64,000 bases of DNA from Saprospiraceae bacterium (GTDB lineage Bacteria > Bacteroidota > Bacteroidia > Chitinophagales > Saprospiraceae). Positions 37,223 to 49,637 of the stretch are shown in pieces. A program made the position numbers and the translations under genes. Location: assembly GCA_016715465.1 (NCBI GenBank), contig JADKAA010000029.1, positions 1,240,001 through 1,304,000 of the forward strand. Reading direction: 5' to 3'. The first letter of the stretch is position 1. Each line of letters opens with the position of its first letter. Under the pieces are notes generated by a model, which worked only from the letters and a program-made list of their open reading frames with translations, was not told the origin of the DNA and ran no database searches.

Positions 37223-37904
37223 AATCAATGCCTGAGCATGCTTTTCAAAAGAGAGTGCAAATATACAATTACTATGGAATTATCAAATTAAGTCTTAAAA
37301 AAATATTTCGATAAGTAAACCGAGGCTGAAATGCGACCCGCAGAAAATCTACAAACCATTGAAACCAAAGAAACAGATAACAGGGCCAGTGCCACTTGTC
37401 ACTTGCACAAAATGTAAATTATGGAAGAAAACGTGAAAAAGAGGTGGAATGGGTAATGACAGATTTAAGTAAAGCAGGCTCTAAAAATGCGAAAAGCCCA
37501 AGTTTACTTTCAAACTCAGGCTCTTTCGACTAAGGTCTCAAAATAAGAAAACTACTTCTTTATAGAGCTTTAATCTATGTTTCTATTATCTGTATGCAAA
37601 GTTAAATAAAAAAATGTAACCTGCAATACTTCCTTAAACGAACAAACTTTAAATAAAGTTTCTATGTATGCGAAAAAAATATATATAAAAAAAAGATAAG
37701 GATTTTAAAGCTGAAATTTTAATCAATACACTTTAAATTTTCCATACATATTAATACAATTCAAGGTGTAATTTTTTTCAAACTTACTGAAATAACCTCG
37801 AAAATGTTTGATTTTAAACAAAAAAACCAAATATTAAATTTAAAAGTTTCCTGCTTTTTCAGGCAAACTCAGTATAAAAAAAACCCTGAAATGTATTTAA
37901 AAAG
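37223..37904. other. A+T-rich intergenic region between tRNA genes
   Basis: I see no gene, repeat or structured RNA. Homopolymeric A runs are frequent after 37600. If tRNA-Leu is expressed separately, its terminator is not obvious here. Confidence 0.5.
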
Positions 37905-37988
37905 TGCCCGGAACAGGAATCGAACCTGCACGCCCCTACGGACACATGGCCCTCAACCATGCCTGTCTACCAATTCCAGCATCCGGGC
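37905..37988 (-). tRNA. tRNA-Leu (anticodon GAG)
   Basis: The acceptor stem GCCCGGA pairs with TCCGGGC (3' side TTCCGGGCA), the D-arm has TTGGTAGACA, the anticodon loop is TTGAGGG, and there is a long variable arm and T-arm GGTTCGATTCC. The length is 84 bases, and CCA is not encoded. Confidence 0.95.
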
Positions 37989-38148
37989 AGACGCTGTATC
38001 CTCATTTCAAAGTGGTGCAAATGTAAAGGTTAAATACTTTCTGACAAAATAAATTGGAGAAATCTTACCTACACTGCTAATCCATGGATCAATACCAATA
38101 CATAAGCCCTGCTGAGAATCTTGGAACGGTACCTATCTATTTTCCATT

Positions 38149-40084
38149 CTAAACCTGGAATCCGGAGTTGTCTTCTAACCGCTCCATTAACCTGGTAGAA
38201 ATTTTCAGAAAATCCGTTTCGGTAATCACACCGATTAGGTCGCCATTATTAACGACCGGTAAACAACCGATCTTATTTTCCTTCATGATTTTCATGGCTT
38301 CCAGCAAGCTTGCATTTTGGCTAATGGTGCAGGGATTTTTTAATCATTACATCACTTACGACAAATACCTTTTTGGACTGCCTGTTCTTGACAAAGTGCC
38401 TTAACAGCAGCCTTGAAGTCACCAGGCCTGCCAGTTTGCCCTGGCCATCTTCTACGGGCAGGTATCTTACCTTTTTCCAGTCCATCATTTCCGCTACGAG
38501 TTCAAGAATGTCACTTTGCTGGACGGTGAACAGGTCTGTTTCCATGCACTCTCCTACCAGGAGATGCGAAGGTCTGTAATCTTTGATCATATAGGAATCC
38601 GGTATTGGCCAGTTGTGGACTTCTTGGCCGCTGATTTGGTTTTCAATGATGGTGGCGGTGAGCGTAGAAAGTGCTTCGTCGATCGTGGTTTCGCTTTTGA
38701 GCCCTGTGAAAGCCCTGAGCATCCAGCGCGCCCCATTCGTATGTTTTTCCGCTCTTTCACGGATGATATCCATGTACCGGGTAATGTCCCCTTCATCTAC
38801 CTTTTTGAGCCTCAATCCATGTTCCGCCAACGGCACCAATTCATCTTTGATCAGGTCAACCAAACTTATTTTTTTATCGGCAAACCAGGTGAATTTTGAA
38901 TCGATGCCAAACTTAGCCGCTTTTGTAAAATTGTCGGTCACATCGTCGAAACTCATTTTTTTCCGGATGTCAGGCACACTGTCTGCCATTCCTTCCATCA
39001 GGCCGAGCCAAAGGCAGGCGTTCGCTATTTCATCGGCTACGGTTGGGCCGGAGGGTATGACCCTGCATTCTATGCGCAGATGTGGTTTGCCATTGTCACT
39101 GATGCCGTAACACGGCCGGTTCCAACGGTAAACAGTGGAATTGTGCACCTGCAAAGACCTCAGTTTTGGTACTATGCCCTGCGATACGAGGGCCAACGAA
39201 TCTTCTTCCACATCCGAACTTAACAAAACGCGAAAGCGACTGATGTCCTCTTTATAAATTTCAAGAATACTGTCATTTAACCAGGATTTTCCAAAGGTGA
39301 CCCTTGGGCTGCGCTCCCGCATATGTTCATTGGAGGCCCGGGTATCCAATGCCTGTTGAAACAGCGCTATTCTGGATTCGTGCCATAACCTTTTGCCAAA
39401 TACGATCGGTGAATTGGCACCAATGGCCATAATGGGTGCCGTAATCGCCTGAGCAATGTTGTATTTGTGCACAAAATCAGTAGAAGCTACCTGCAGGTGA
39501 ACCTGAAAACTGGTGTTACAGGCTTCCAGCAAAGGAGAATCGTGTTTGAGGTAGAGCTCATCCAGGCCGTCGAGCCTCAATTCAAAATTGCTGCCCTGGA
39601 GTTGGTTGTGAATGGCTGCCATTAGCGCATAATACCGCTGTTTTGGCGTGAGATTGTCCATGGTTAAATGGTACTTTCTCAGGGTAGGTAAAATACCAGT
39701 CAATACGAGTGAGACACCCATATCTTTCAGTACATTCTGTATGATGTTGAGTTTATCGCTGTTTTCCTTGTGCATATCGTGAAAACACGATGTAGTAAAC
39801 TCACGGGGATCCAGGTTTGTTTCCAGGTTAAACTTAGCCAGCTCTGTACCGACCCAATCGTACTGCGTCAGTTTTTCCAAGGCTTCAATTGCCACGGTTG
39901 CCGGCTTGAAATTGTCGAGATGAACCATAACCATCTCCTGCTCTGCGCCAATGCGGGTGATGTCATTTTCAAACCAATCGTTTTCAAGCATATATTCAAA
40001 AGAACGCACATCATCCAATAATGACTTGACAAATTTTTGCATTTGCCTTTGGTCCTTCACCAATGAAACTTTTTGCTCTCCCAT
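38149..40084 (-). CDS. Glutamate-cysteine ligase-like (GCS2) enzyme with C-terminal CBS pair, +1 frameshift near the end
   Basis: Repaired length is 644 residues. The N-terminal 430 or so residues show the GCS2/carboxylate-amine ligase fold (IGAEQEMVMV, KFNLETNLDPREF, ANSPIVFGKRLWHESR). CBS domains follow from about residue 520 (LVGECMETDLFTVQQSD). The first frame stops at SLHH near 38321. Removing one A from the run of six at 38336-38341 restores NPCTISQNASLLEAMK and a full second CBS motif to a stop at 38149. The enzyme would join an amino acid to a glutamate-type carboxylate in an ATP-dependent reaction; CBS domains usually sense adenine nucleotides. The exact substrate is unproven. Confidence 0.8.
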
Positions 40085-40323
40085 ATAGATTTTATTGCAA
40101 TGGCTACTCCTTAATGTTCATAATCCCATTAAGGATGCCTCTGTTTTCTAATTTAAGTCAATTATTTATAGCTAAAAGTAAGCCAACTTTTACATAAAAC
40201 CATATCCACATGGCCATTTCACAAAATTATTGTTAAATCACTGGTAAAATTCAAAAAAATGGATTACAAAGTAGCGTGAAATACGTTGCTGAAAGAAAAT
40301 GACTGTGATTAAACAGGATTGGT
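40085..40323. other. Divergent intergenic region
   Basis: No gene is visible. A minus-strand TAATTTTG at 40222-40229 is a possible -7 element for the ligase gene, 138 bases upstream of its ATG. Confidence 0.35.
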
Positions 40324-40331
40324 TATTTTTG
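40324..40331 (+). promoter_or_regulatory. Bacteroidota -7 element before the DUF6438-like gene
   Basis: TATTTTTG is a full match, 80 bases upstream of the ATG at 40411. Confidence 0.55.
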
Positions 40332-40410
40332 TACACAGTTGATCAACAGCACTCAGAAAAGTGAAATTGCAATCTGTGTATAGGTTTTTTGATCAGGCAA
40401 AATTAATTAT

Positions 40411-41162
40411 ATGAAAGAAAGGATGTTTGGTTTATTGTGTATGGCGGCCATTTTGTGTGGCTCCTCATGCAAGACCTCAAAAAATAATGATAAAGCGATG
40501 GCTGACGCCTTTCTTTTTGGCATGAAAAAGGCTCCTGCTTCGGTTTTTGTCCTGTTTTTGATCTTTACGTTTATGCCGATGGCCGGGCAGAGCTGGATGC
40601 CAAAAGATTCAATAAAATGAATGGAAAATTTGAACGGCAGCTTACGGTGGAAGAATTTAAAAAGCTGAAAGATTCATTCAAAAAGGCAAAACTTTTTGAC
40701 ATGGATGACGAATATCCTACCATGGTGGCCGATCTGCCGTCGATTTCGCTTTTACAGACCAAAAAGGGAAAAACCAAATGTGTCAGGGGCAACGAAAAAA
40801 TGCCGGATGCCTGGGAACATTCGGCCGACCTTATGCAGGAAATTTACAAAAACGGAGAATGGAAACTACTGGAGAAATATCCAGATGATGCGCCAAATCC
40901 AAGAACTCAAAAAGAAGACGCCAACATCTATGAGGAAATCATCATCGAACCTGTAGCAGGCGTATCACTGCCACAGTGGTTTCGCACCATGGCCCCGTAT
41001 GGCATCAGATTGATCAACAGAATCAGTGCCGACCTGAATTTGTGGCTGATTACCTATGACCTTGACCACAATGAACCTAAATTGATGCTGGACATAATTA
41101 AAAATGATCCCGCAATAAAATCGGCGGAATTCAATAAAAGAATTGAACCCAGAGACCATTGA
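40411..41162 (+). CDS. DUF6438-like lipoprotein, interrupted by a -1 frameshift
   Basis: The first frame begins with a lipoprotein signal (lipobox GSSC, C20) and derails after FGMKKAP near 40536. The correct continuation in another frame reads FGFCPVFDLYVYADGRAEL and runs on to NGKFERQLTVEEF and the 41162 stop. Adding one base at 40536-40537 gives KAPCFGFCPVF, the expected start of the domain, and a 250-residue protein. The Cys-x-x-x-Cys segment and the following beta-strand motif define the family as I remember it. It is an envelope lipoprotein of unknown role. The next barrel gene starts 39 bases later. Confidence 0.68.
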
Positions 41163-41201
41163 TTTGAACCCATATTTTTGCAATAATTAATAAGTATATA
41201 T

Positions 41202-41759
41202 ATGAACATTAAGGTTTTAATTCCGGTAATGCTGATCTTATTTTCTTCACTTAGTGCTGACGCACAACGAAGCAGGACAAGGCGCACCAGAGAAGTGAGG
41301 ACTGCGGACACCACCAATATTATGGATAAACTAAATTTCGAAATCCGAATGGGCAACGTGGGCATATCCAATGGCTTTAACCTGTCACTTAAACCCAGTG
41401 TAGGATATAAATTCACCAAAGCCATTTCAGCGGGTGTGGGCACAAGATTCTATTACCAGTTTGTCAGCGTATTTGCCACCGACGATTACAGTTTATTTGA
41501 TTACGGTGCTTTCGTTTACGGCCGAGCAAAACTAGGCCAATCCTTTTATTTGCAGGGAGAATACGCCGTTACAAAATTTGATTACTCCCGCTTTGTAGGA
41601 GTTGACTATACAGAAACCTACCCCCTTGTGGGAGCCGGTTATCTCAGCGGGGGTGACAAATGGAAATATGGCATTGAAGTAATGTTTCCCTTAAGCGAAG
41701 CAGCCCGTGACTATGGTGTTTCCCTTGAATACTGGATAAATTTCAGCTATCAGTTCTAA
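41202..41759 (+). CDS. Small outer-membrane beta-barrel protein
   Basis: The protein has 185 residues, with a signal peptide ending near LSADAQ followed by a basic stretch (RSRTRRTREVR). The rest has alternating strands with Gly and aromatic residues (VGYKFTKAISAGVGTRFYY, WINFSYQF) typical of 8-stranded barrels. It probably shares a transcript with the lipoprotein gene upstream. The function is unknown. Confidence 0.65.
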   Translation: MNIKVLIPVMLILFSSLSADAQRSRTRRTREVRTADTTNIMDKLNFEIRMGNVGISNGFNLSLKPSVGYKFTKAISAGVGTRFYYQFVSVFATDDYSLFDYGAFVYGRAKLGQSFYLQGEYAVTKFDYSRFVGVDYTETYPLVGAGYLSGGDKWKYGIEVMFPLSEAARDYGVSLEYWINFSYQF

Positions 41760-41791
41760 AAAGCAGGCTTAAAAACCTATTTGGTCCCGGC

Positions 41792-42943
41792 TTATAATGT
41801 CTGGTCCTTAAGTATCCTGCCTCTTTGCAGGTAATCCCGTAGGCTGTGGGTGTTTTTCTTCAAGTCTTCCACTTCATTTAAAATGGCGTGACTGAAGAGT
41901 TCATTTTCGGCCTTTATGAGATCTGCATTGCGGTGTAACCTGATCTGGTGTTCCAGGTCCAGCGCATTATTTACCTTCATCTTTCTCATTGTAGTGATGT
42001 GTTTGTGATCCATTTCCACCTCCACTTCAATCTTATCCAATAAGAAATCATAAGGCGAACGGTCTGAAATTACTTTGACAAACATGGGTGCTGTTTCGAT
42101 GGCTATGAAAAGCAGCATGATGAAAATTCCTGCCACAAAAACAGCTTGAGAAGTTGCGCTGATTCTGCTCGGTGCTTCCATTCTGGAGGCAAAACCGCTG
42201 AGTGCGGCAAATTCCATTTTCTCCATTTCCCCATCCCTTTGCGTTAACAGGGTTTTCTTCCGCTGTTCTTTTTCTGCCAGCAATGGATTAGTTTCCCCAA
42301 GCTTAGCCTGGTATTCAGTTTCTGCCTGGGTTGCAGCCAACATTTTGGCTTTATAGATAGGGCCCATATTTCTTATTTTTGAACCACCTGTGCCATCGGC
42401 CTCATTCAATGCTTCCTGTTTCAATGCATCCTTATTCGTCCTAAGGGCCAGGATGTCATTTTTAAGGGTAGCTATTTCTTCATCCACTTTCAGAATGTCT
42501 GCTTCATACCTTGATTTCAACAAAAGTTCGTGCTCCTTGCGCTTTTCCTGCTGCATGGAAATTATTTCTGCGTTGATTTCTGTTTCAAAGATCTTTAATT
42601 CAAGCGGTTTTGAAATCACGATGCTGATGATCACTGCCAGCACAATTCTTGGCATGGCCATACCCAGGTCACTGAGGATGTTGCCTTTTTTCTTTAAGCT
42701 GGATACAATGTACCTGTCCAGATTAAAAATAAGCAGACCCCACATCAGGCCAAATGCCACCGAAGCCCACACATTGTTGAACACCGTAAAAAGGGCATAA
42801 CTGGATGCAACCATGGCAAACAGTCCCGTAAAAAAGACCGTGGCCCCAATACCCGCATATTTGTTGAATTCAGTGGGGGATTGTTTTAAGATGTTTTTGT
42901 CACAGCCCGAACAAAAAATAAAGAAATTCCCAAGTTGTGTCAT
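41792..42943 (-). CDS. DUF4407 family membrane protein
   Basis: The protein has 383 residues. Three membrane segments lie near the N-terminus (about 30-115, including IGATVFFTGLFAMVASSYAL), a long coiled-coil of charged residues spans about 130-250, and a fourth segment is near 265-285 (VFVAGIFIMLLFIAIETAP). This layout and the NLDRYIVSSLKK segment match DUF4407. The function is unknown; the coiled coil suggests oligomerisation. The -7 element lies 17 bases upstream. Confidence 0.82.
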   Translation of the reverse strand: MTQLGNFFIFCSGCDKNILKQSPTEFNKYAGIGATVFFTGLFAMVASSYALFTVFNNVWASVAFGLMWGLLIFNLDRYIVSSLKKKGNILSDLGMAMPRIVLAVIISIVISKPLELKIFETEINAEIISMQQEKRKEHELLLKSRYEADILKVDEEIATLKNDILALRTNKDALKQEALNEADGTGGSKIRNMGPIYKAKMLAATQAETEYQAKLGETNPLLAEKEQRKKTLLTQRDGEMEKMEFAALSGFASRMEAPSRISATSQAVFVAGIFIMLLFIAIETAPMFVKVISDRSPYDFLLDKIEVEVEMDHKHITTMRKMKVNNALDLEHQIRLHRNADLIKAENELFSHAILNEVEDLKKNTHSLRDYLQRGRILKDQTL

Positions 42944-42959
42944 ATTACCGTGTTTATTG

Positions 42960-42967
42960 CAAAAATA
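42960..42967 (-). promoter_or_regulatory. Bacteroidota -7 element before the DUF4407 gene
   Basis: The minus strand reads TATTTTTG, a full match, 17 bases before the ATG. Confidence 0.6.
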
Positions 42968-43323
42968 TTAAATATTATTATAATTTATAATGTATTGTGT
43001 TTTGATTGTTAAAATATTAACATTAAATATTTTAATTATCCTCCTTTTCTGACTATAATACGCAAACTCAATTAAAACAGTTACAAGCTAAAAATATTGT
43101 GGGCACACCGAATATTCCACATTTTTTAGACCAGCTTGTCCATTTTTCAGATCAAACCATACCTCTTTAAAAAATGATTCAAAATTTTAATCGGCCACCA
43201 ATGGTTGCCCAAAATATAATTGCCTGCAACTTCCTTTTGGAGGGATACAGGTAAAATTAAAGTGGTCAATCAGCCCTGCCATTGGAAAATATTAATAACT
43301 TCGCTAGCGTATTTAACCATAAA
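42968..43323. other. Divergent intergenic region before the second T9SS locus
   Basis: The first half is very A+T-rich. No full -7 match was found on the plus strand, so the adhesin promoter is not identified. An in-frame TTG at 43282 exists but is an unlikely start. Confidence 0.4.
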
Positions 43324-46300
43324 ATGAGGACAATAGGGCCAAATTTCCTGAAAATCATTACCCTTTTCAATGGCGTGATCTGGGCTGGCATTTTGAGTGG
43401 ACAGGACACCATTCCGCCAGTCATCATTACGCCCGGTATTTCAAAAACCACCGGTTGTGAGGGGGCAAACATCATCGGAGAATTTACAAACTGGTTTAAC
43501 ACAGGGGGTGGAACCGTTGCCCTGGACAACAGTGGCACCTATATTCTGCAATCCTCACTCACCTATTCCGTTGCTTTAAGCAGGCTAAATGCTTCCGCAG
43601 ATACTTTATGTGGCAATACCAAAAATGTCGTCGTTGAGTTCCGGGCTGTTGACCCCTCGAATAATTCCAGTCCGCCCATTGTCATTTCATTCAGCGTGAT
43701 TGATACCCTTGTTCCGGTAATATTTGTAAAACCCACTTCCGCTTTTATTGAGTGCAATGAAAACGCGCAGGATTCGCTTGAAAACTGGATAAAAAATAAA
43801 GGGGGATCAAAAGCAAGTGATATATGCAGTCCAACCGTTGACTGGACCATCTATTATTACCAAACATCCACAGGATTGAGGGACTCTGCGTCCATCGCAA
43901 ATGGTCCATATCCACAAATTCCCACAGGTACCTGTTCGTGGAGTGTTATTGTGAGCTTTAAAGTAGTGGATGAATGCGGAAACCAGGTGTCTACCCCAAT
44001 CAGGACGTTTGATGTAAAAGATACAAAAGGGCCTGTCTTCTCATCAACACCTCCGGATGTCACTGTGTCATGCGATATGGTAAGTCCGCCACCTGCCATA
44101 ACCGCCCAGGATGCCTGTTCCGGGAATGTCCCGGTAATCTTTACAGAAGTAAGCACACAGCATGCCTCTGTGAATTCCTGCAACCATTATAACTATACCC
44201 TGACCCGTAAATGGGTTGCCATAGATGCCTGCAATTTTGAAACGAGTCATACTCAGGTGATCGCTGTTAAGGATACAACAGGTCCGGGTATTTCAGGACC
44301 ATCGCCCATTGTTGTCGAGTGTGAATTACTCAACACACCAGACTCCCTTCTTACCCTGTTGGCAGACCTTTGCAGCCCTACCTATTTAAGTTTTGCAGAT
44401 ACCTTTACGGTTGCCGGATTATGCAACAACCAACTCAGGAGAACTTACCAGGCAACAGACGTTTGTGGGAATTTGTCCTCGCTCACCCAGGTAATAAACA
44501 TTATTGACAAATCGGCTCCAGCCATAACGGCAAGTGCCCAAAATGCGGGTCTGAGTTGCGACAATGCAATCGACGTAAATGCCGCATTTACCACCTGGAT
44601 AAATACTAAAGGAGGAAGTATGGCCATGGACGGCTGCGGCAATGCTGTCTTTGGATTCGCTGCCGTACCCGGAAGTTATGTGCTTGGGGACACCTCTACA
44701 TTTCCCGGCATTCATCCCGGCACATTGGACATAACCACTTGCCCTTCTCCTGTTGCGGGATACACACGGGCCGAAAAGGTAGATTTTGTATTCTATGATG
44801 TATGTGGCAATGCTTCGGTGACCTCAGCATATTTTGGGCTCACCGATGATGAGCCACCCATGGTAGCCAACTGTCCAGGTTATATGCTCATAGAAACTTT
44901 GTCTAATGCTTGCGAAGCTCTGGTTTCCATTGATATACCCGAAGCAACAGACAACTGTGCACAGTTTACTTCGCCCCTGGTAAGAACGGCTACTGCACCC
45001 GTTATTTCTCCCGATCCCGGTAACAATGAATCCGTGGTAAATACGGTTACATTATCTTTTGGGAATATTTTTCAAAATTCCATTACACCCACCGGAAACG
45101 CCACCCTTACTATAGACCTGGTCAACATTGATGCCGATGATGCTACGGAATATTTCAATGTACTGGACGAACAAGGTTCTTACATAGGTCGCACGCTTAA
45201 TACAGGAGATCAGTGTGGAGATGGTACTACTGTTTTTACAGACCTTTCCATAACCAGTGTACTAAATTGGCTGGCAGATGGAACAATACAGTTTACACTC
45301 ATTCCCAACAATAGCAGCATCCCCGTGCTGGCCATCAATGATGTGTGCATAGGCGCGCGGGTCAATGCCGCGATTTCTATACCCATTGACCAGGGCAATC
45401 TAATTGAGACCTCCTATACTGTAGCAGGAAGCGGAGACACCCTGATTGTTTCTTCGCCGGCCATCTTTTCCAAGAGCTTTGGACCCGGTGTACATAAGGT
45501 AGATTTTCTATACAGAGACTGTGGACAAAACGTCGGAAAATGCACTACCACCATTGAGGTAGTGGATAAAACTTATCCAGATGCAAGCTGCCCACCTTCG
45601 ATACCCGGACTTTCTGTAAACGAAGATTGTGTAGCCAAACTTGAGTTACCCTTAATGTTTCAGTTTGGTGACAACTGTGGGTTCCCTGAAGTTTTTAACC
45701 AAATCCTGCCTTCAACTTCCGATGGAAAAAAAATATCATTCCGTTATATTGAAAGCAGTGGGGACCACGTAGCTATTAACAAAAGTGTAAGCTTTGAGAA
45801 TCCGCCCAGGATTGAATTCCATGAATTTCCTGCCAGACTTGAGGTAGTGGCAAAAGGTGATCTAAATGACATCACTGAGTATTTTGACATCCTAGGAGAA
45901 GGTGGTCTGACATTGGGCCGAACTAAGCAAACTACGGGCCCGGGTTGTGGCACTTCCACTTCCTTGTTTGAAATCCCAGTTGCAACTTATAATCAATGGC
46001 TCCAGGATAGCATCATCACCTTTACTGCCGTCGCCAACAACATGCAGGGGGAAGAAGGAAATGGAATAAATCCCTGCAACCCCATTTCGCCTTCACAGAC
46101 ACTTGATCAGAACAGCACACTTACGTTTAGACTTATCATCCAAAACCCCATTATCAGCTATCAGATTGACAATGGCAATATAGAACTTTTGGAACGTACA
46201 GACAGTCTGAAGTTGGATCTTGTTGCAGGCACACATAGTATAGGATTTACCATAGCCGATAAAAGCGGAAATTCAACGACATGCCATACAAACATTGCCG

Positions 46301-49300
46301 TTACCGACAATAAACCTCCGGTTGCCCTCTGCAAAAGTTTTATTGCGAGGATTCATCCCTCTGGCCTTATCGACTATGTCCTTACCCCTGACAGCATAGA
46401 CAATGGAAGCATGGACAATTGTGCCATCGATACGATGTGGGTTGTAAATGGCAATTTTCAATGCAGTGACATTGGCACTGAAAAAACCACCGTCCTTTTT
46501 GTTCAGGACAACAGTGGCAATATAGCATCCTGCAACTCCACAGTAAAAATCGAACCTATCCAGCTGAAGCCAGAATTTACGGCTGGACTTTGTGAAGGAG
46601 ATACTTTAAAATTATTTGCGAATGTTCCACCGCCGGTTCAGCAAAACATTTATACTTATGAATGGTACCATGACAATGTGCTGGTATCCACAGAGGAAAA
46701 TCCAGAGTTTACCAATGCAGGAGCAGGATTTAATGGCCTGTACAGGGTTGTAGTCAGAGGTCTGAATGGCTGCATGGCTGAAGGGTTGCTTACCATCAAT
46801 ATTCAGCCGCTGACCACACCAGCCATAATGAGTCAGGCGGACAGTTATTGTGATGATGGGGAGGTTTTGCTTGAGGCAACTAATTTTTCAGGTTCCATAA
46901 GTTATGAGTGGTATGAGGGTTTTCCTCCAAATGGAATCCTGATTGCAAATACTGTAAATCCGGAACTGGTCGTAACCCCTTCGGTTGGAACGCATAATTA
47001 TTATGTGATAGCCAAAAGTACTTCATGTGTTTCGAATCCATCGTCAACCAGAAGACTCACCATTTATAAAAAACCTCTGGTAAACCTGTTTTCTGTATTT
47101 GAGAACGTATGCGAAGGTGGAGATATAAAACTTGGCACGACAACCGCCGGACAGGGTTACCTGTTTAGCTGGACCGGCCCGGATGGATATAAAAGCGACC
47201 TTGCTAATCCGGCAATAATCAATAATGCGCAGATAAAGAACCAGGGCAAATACCAGTTGGTGGTTGCCATTGCCGCATGCAAATCAGATACGGCAACCAC
47301 CAATGTGGCCATTCTTCCCAAACCAGTTATGCCGGTGATTACGGGTGAGAATATTTATTGTGAAGGCAGCACTTTTTCGCTGGTAGTCAATAACCTTCCA
47401 CAACAGGAAAAATACACCTGGATAAAAGATGGGATTAAATTCCGGGTTACTACAGACAATGCACTCGAGATCCTAAATGTGCCTACCAGCGTTTCGGGTA
47501 ATTGGCAGGTAATTGTGGAATCCAATGGTTGCCTGTCTGACACTTCTGATATCAAAGACATTAACATTGATAACCTCACCGTTATCGGCGCAAGCAATAG
47601 TGGGCCGGCGTGTGTGGGAGATACCATAGACCTTGGTTCTACATTTGTTCCCAATGCAAGTTACCAGTGGAGTGGACCAGATGGATTCAAACAAAATGGC
47701 CAGCAGGTAAAAGCCATTGCTTTGCCGGGAGAATATTTTGTGACCATTACCACCACCACAGGATGTGAAAATGTGACTTCTACGGTAGTAGAAGTGAATG
47801 CAGCTCCGGTCATAACCGCGTTGAGCAACAACGGCACTAACTGCATGGATGGCAAAACAGACTTAATATTTTCACGCAGTATAGTACCTGCGGGTAATTA
47901 TATTTATACCTGGACGGGTCCAAATAATTTTAACCAAACCATTCCCAACGCAAGGATTACAAATGCCAAACCATCAGACAATGGTATTTATGTGTTGCGG
48001 GTTTTCAACAAAAACTGCCCGTCCAAACCCGATACCAGTGTGGTAAATATAAATCTCATTCCGGATAAGGCTTTCGTATCAGCTCCGTCAAAACTTTGTG
48101 AAGGCGATACCCTTATTCTTAGCACTACATCCATGGCAGACAATTATCAATGGCACACACCACTGGGTACAATCACTACCAGCGAACCGGTGCTTAAAAT
48201 TGCCAATGTCAGCAAAGCAAATGAAGGTAATTACCATTGTCTTGTAACGGTAGGCCCATGTACTTCCCAAAATTTTGACCTTAATTTTGTATCCATATCC
48301 GATCGACCTCTTCCCGCAGCCATAACCGGAAAAATGGAATGGTGCTTCGGAGATAACCTTGAGCTTAATGTAAACAGCACAAATATTGAGGCCGCACTTT
48401 GGCAATTGCCCGGCAACACTACCGTAAATTCACCTGTGCTTAAACTTGATGGCGTTACAGAAGCTGATGAAGGAATTTATAAGGTAATTATTTACCGGAA
48501 TGGCTGTGCTTCTTCATCTTCGCTAGACTTTTTGTGACCATCAGGGATCAAATATCCAAACCCATTCCTAAATCCAACATAGTCGAAATTTGTCACAATG
48601 ACAACATCGGAATCGAACTATGCATCGACCCATTTGATCCCACAGCCGGAATCACCTACCAATGGGAATTTGAAAGTGGGACACCCATCGGAGAGAGTTC
48701 TGCCGCATGCATTCTGCTCAACAACGAAATGTTAGATGTGGGAGACCAGCTGGTGCATGTATTTGCTTCCAAAGACGGATGCACTTCACTGGAGCCGGGT
48801 TTAGTGCTTGTATCCAAAAAACAAGCACCAAATATCAAAGCGGAAGCAAACATTGATTTGACAACCACCTGCGGCAAGGATGACATCGTGCAATTGACGT
48901 CTGAAATCCTGCCTCCAGAGGTAGGTGTAAAATGGACATCACTTTCAGGTTCTATTGAAATTCTTACGCCGGAATCGGGATCCACCCTGATTACCTCTTT
49001 TAAATCAGGTCTTAATGTGGTACTGCTTACCTACAGTAAACCTGGCTGCCCAAATTTTACAAGTGATACGGTTAAAGTATTTTTACTGGAAACACCTGAT
49101 GCACGGGACGATGCCTTTGATGGTGCATTCAATGAAGAGCTTCCTTTTGATGTACTTTTAAACGACAATGTGGGCATCCTCTACGAACTCCGGCTAGGAT
49201 CATTCGATGAGACTACAGGGGACATTGAAGCGGTACCCGGCGGTTTTATATTTACCCCGGACCGGGGATACGCCGGTGTACTTGAAATTCCATATAAACT

Positions 49301-49637
49301 TTGTATTCAAGGTTGTCCAAATTTATGTGACAACGCAGTCGCCAGGCTACGAATAGGCTTTGATGTGCCCTGTGAGCCACCTACCATCATTACACCCAAT
49401 GGAGATGGCATAAATGATGAATTCGTAATTCCCTGCATCAGTTCGGGAAGGTATGCCCAAAATGAACTGATCATCTTCAATCAATGGGGTGACCAGGTGT
49501 ATCAGTCAAAGCCCTACAACAATGACTGGGCAGGCACCTATGGCAATGATGCCTTGCCTGCAGGAACCTACTATTTTGTGTTTAACCCGGGAACATCCTC
49601 CAACCGATTAAATGGCTTTTTAATTATTCAACGATGA
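43324..49637 (+). CDS. Giant T9SS type B adhesin with HYR-like and Ig-like repeats, interrupted by a -1 frameshift
   Basis: Repaired length is about 2104 residues from the ATG at 43324, with a signal peptide ending near GILSGQ. HYR-like repeats occupy the first half (DTTGPGISGPSPIVVECE, DNKPPVALCKSF). From about residue 1085 there are many Ig-like units with the pattern CEGDTLxL ... YxWxxP ... GxYxVxV. The first frame stops at 48537. Adding one T to the run of five at 48529-48533 joins it to ...VTIRDQISKPIPKSN and on through a VLLNDN-type Ig domain to a gliding-motility/type B sorting domain (IITPNGDGINDEF, IFNQWGDQVYQ). It would be a long surface fibre anchored through the porP gene that overlaps its stop. 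Confidence 0.85.

Noticed and set aside
37804..38052. ORF of 82 codons on the plus strand
   Set aside because: It runs through the tRNA-Leu gene and low-complexity A+T-rich sequence and has no protein-like features.
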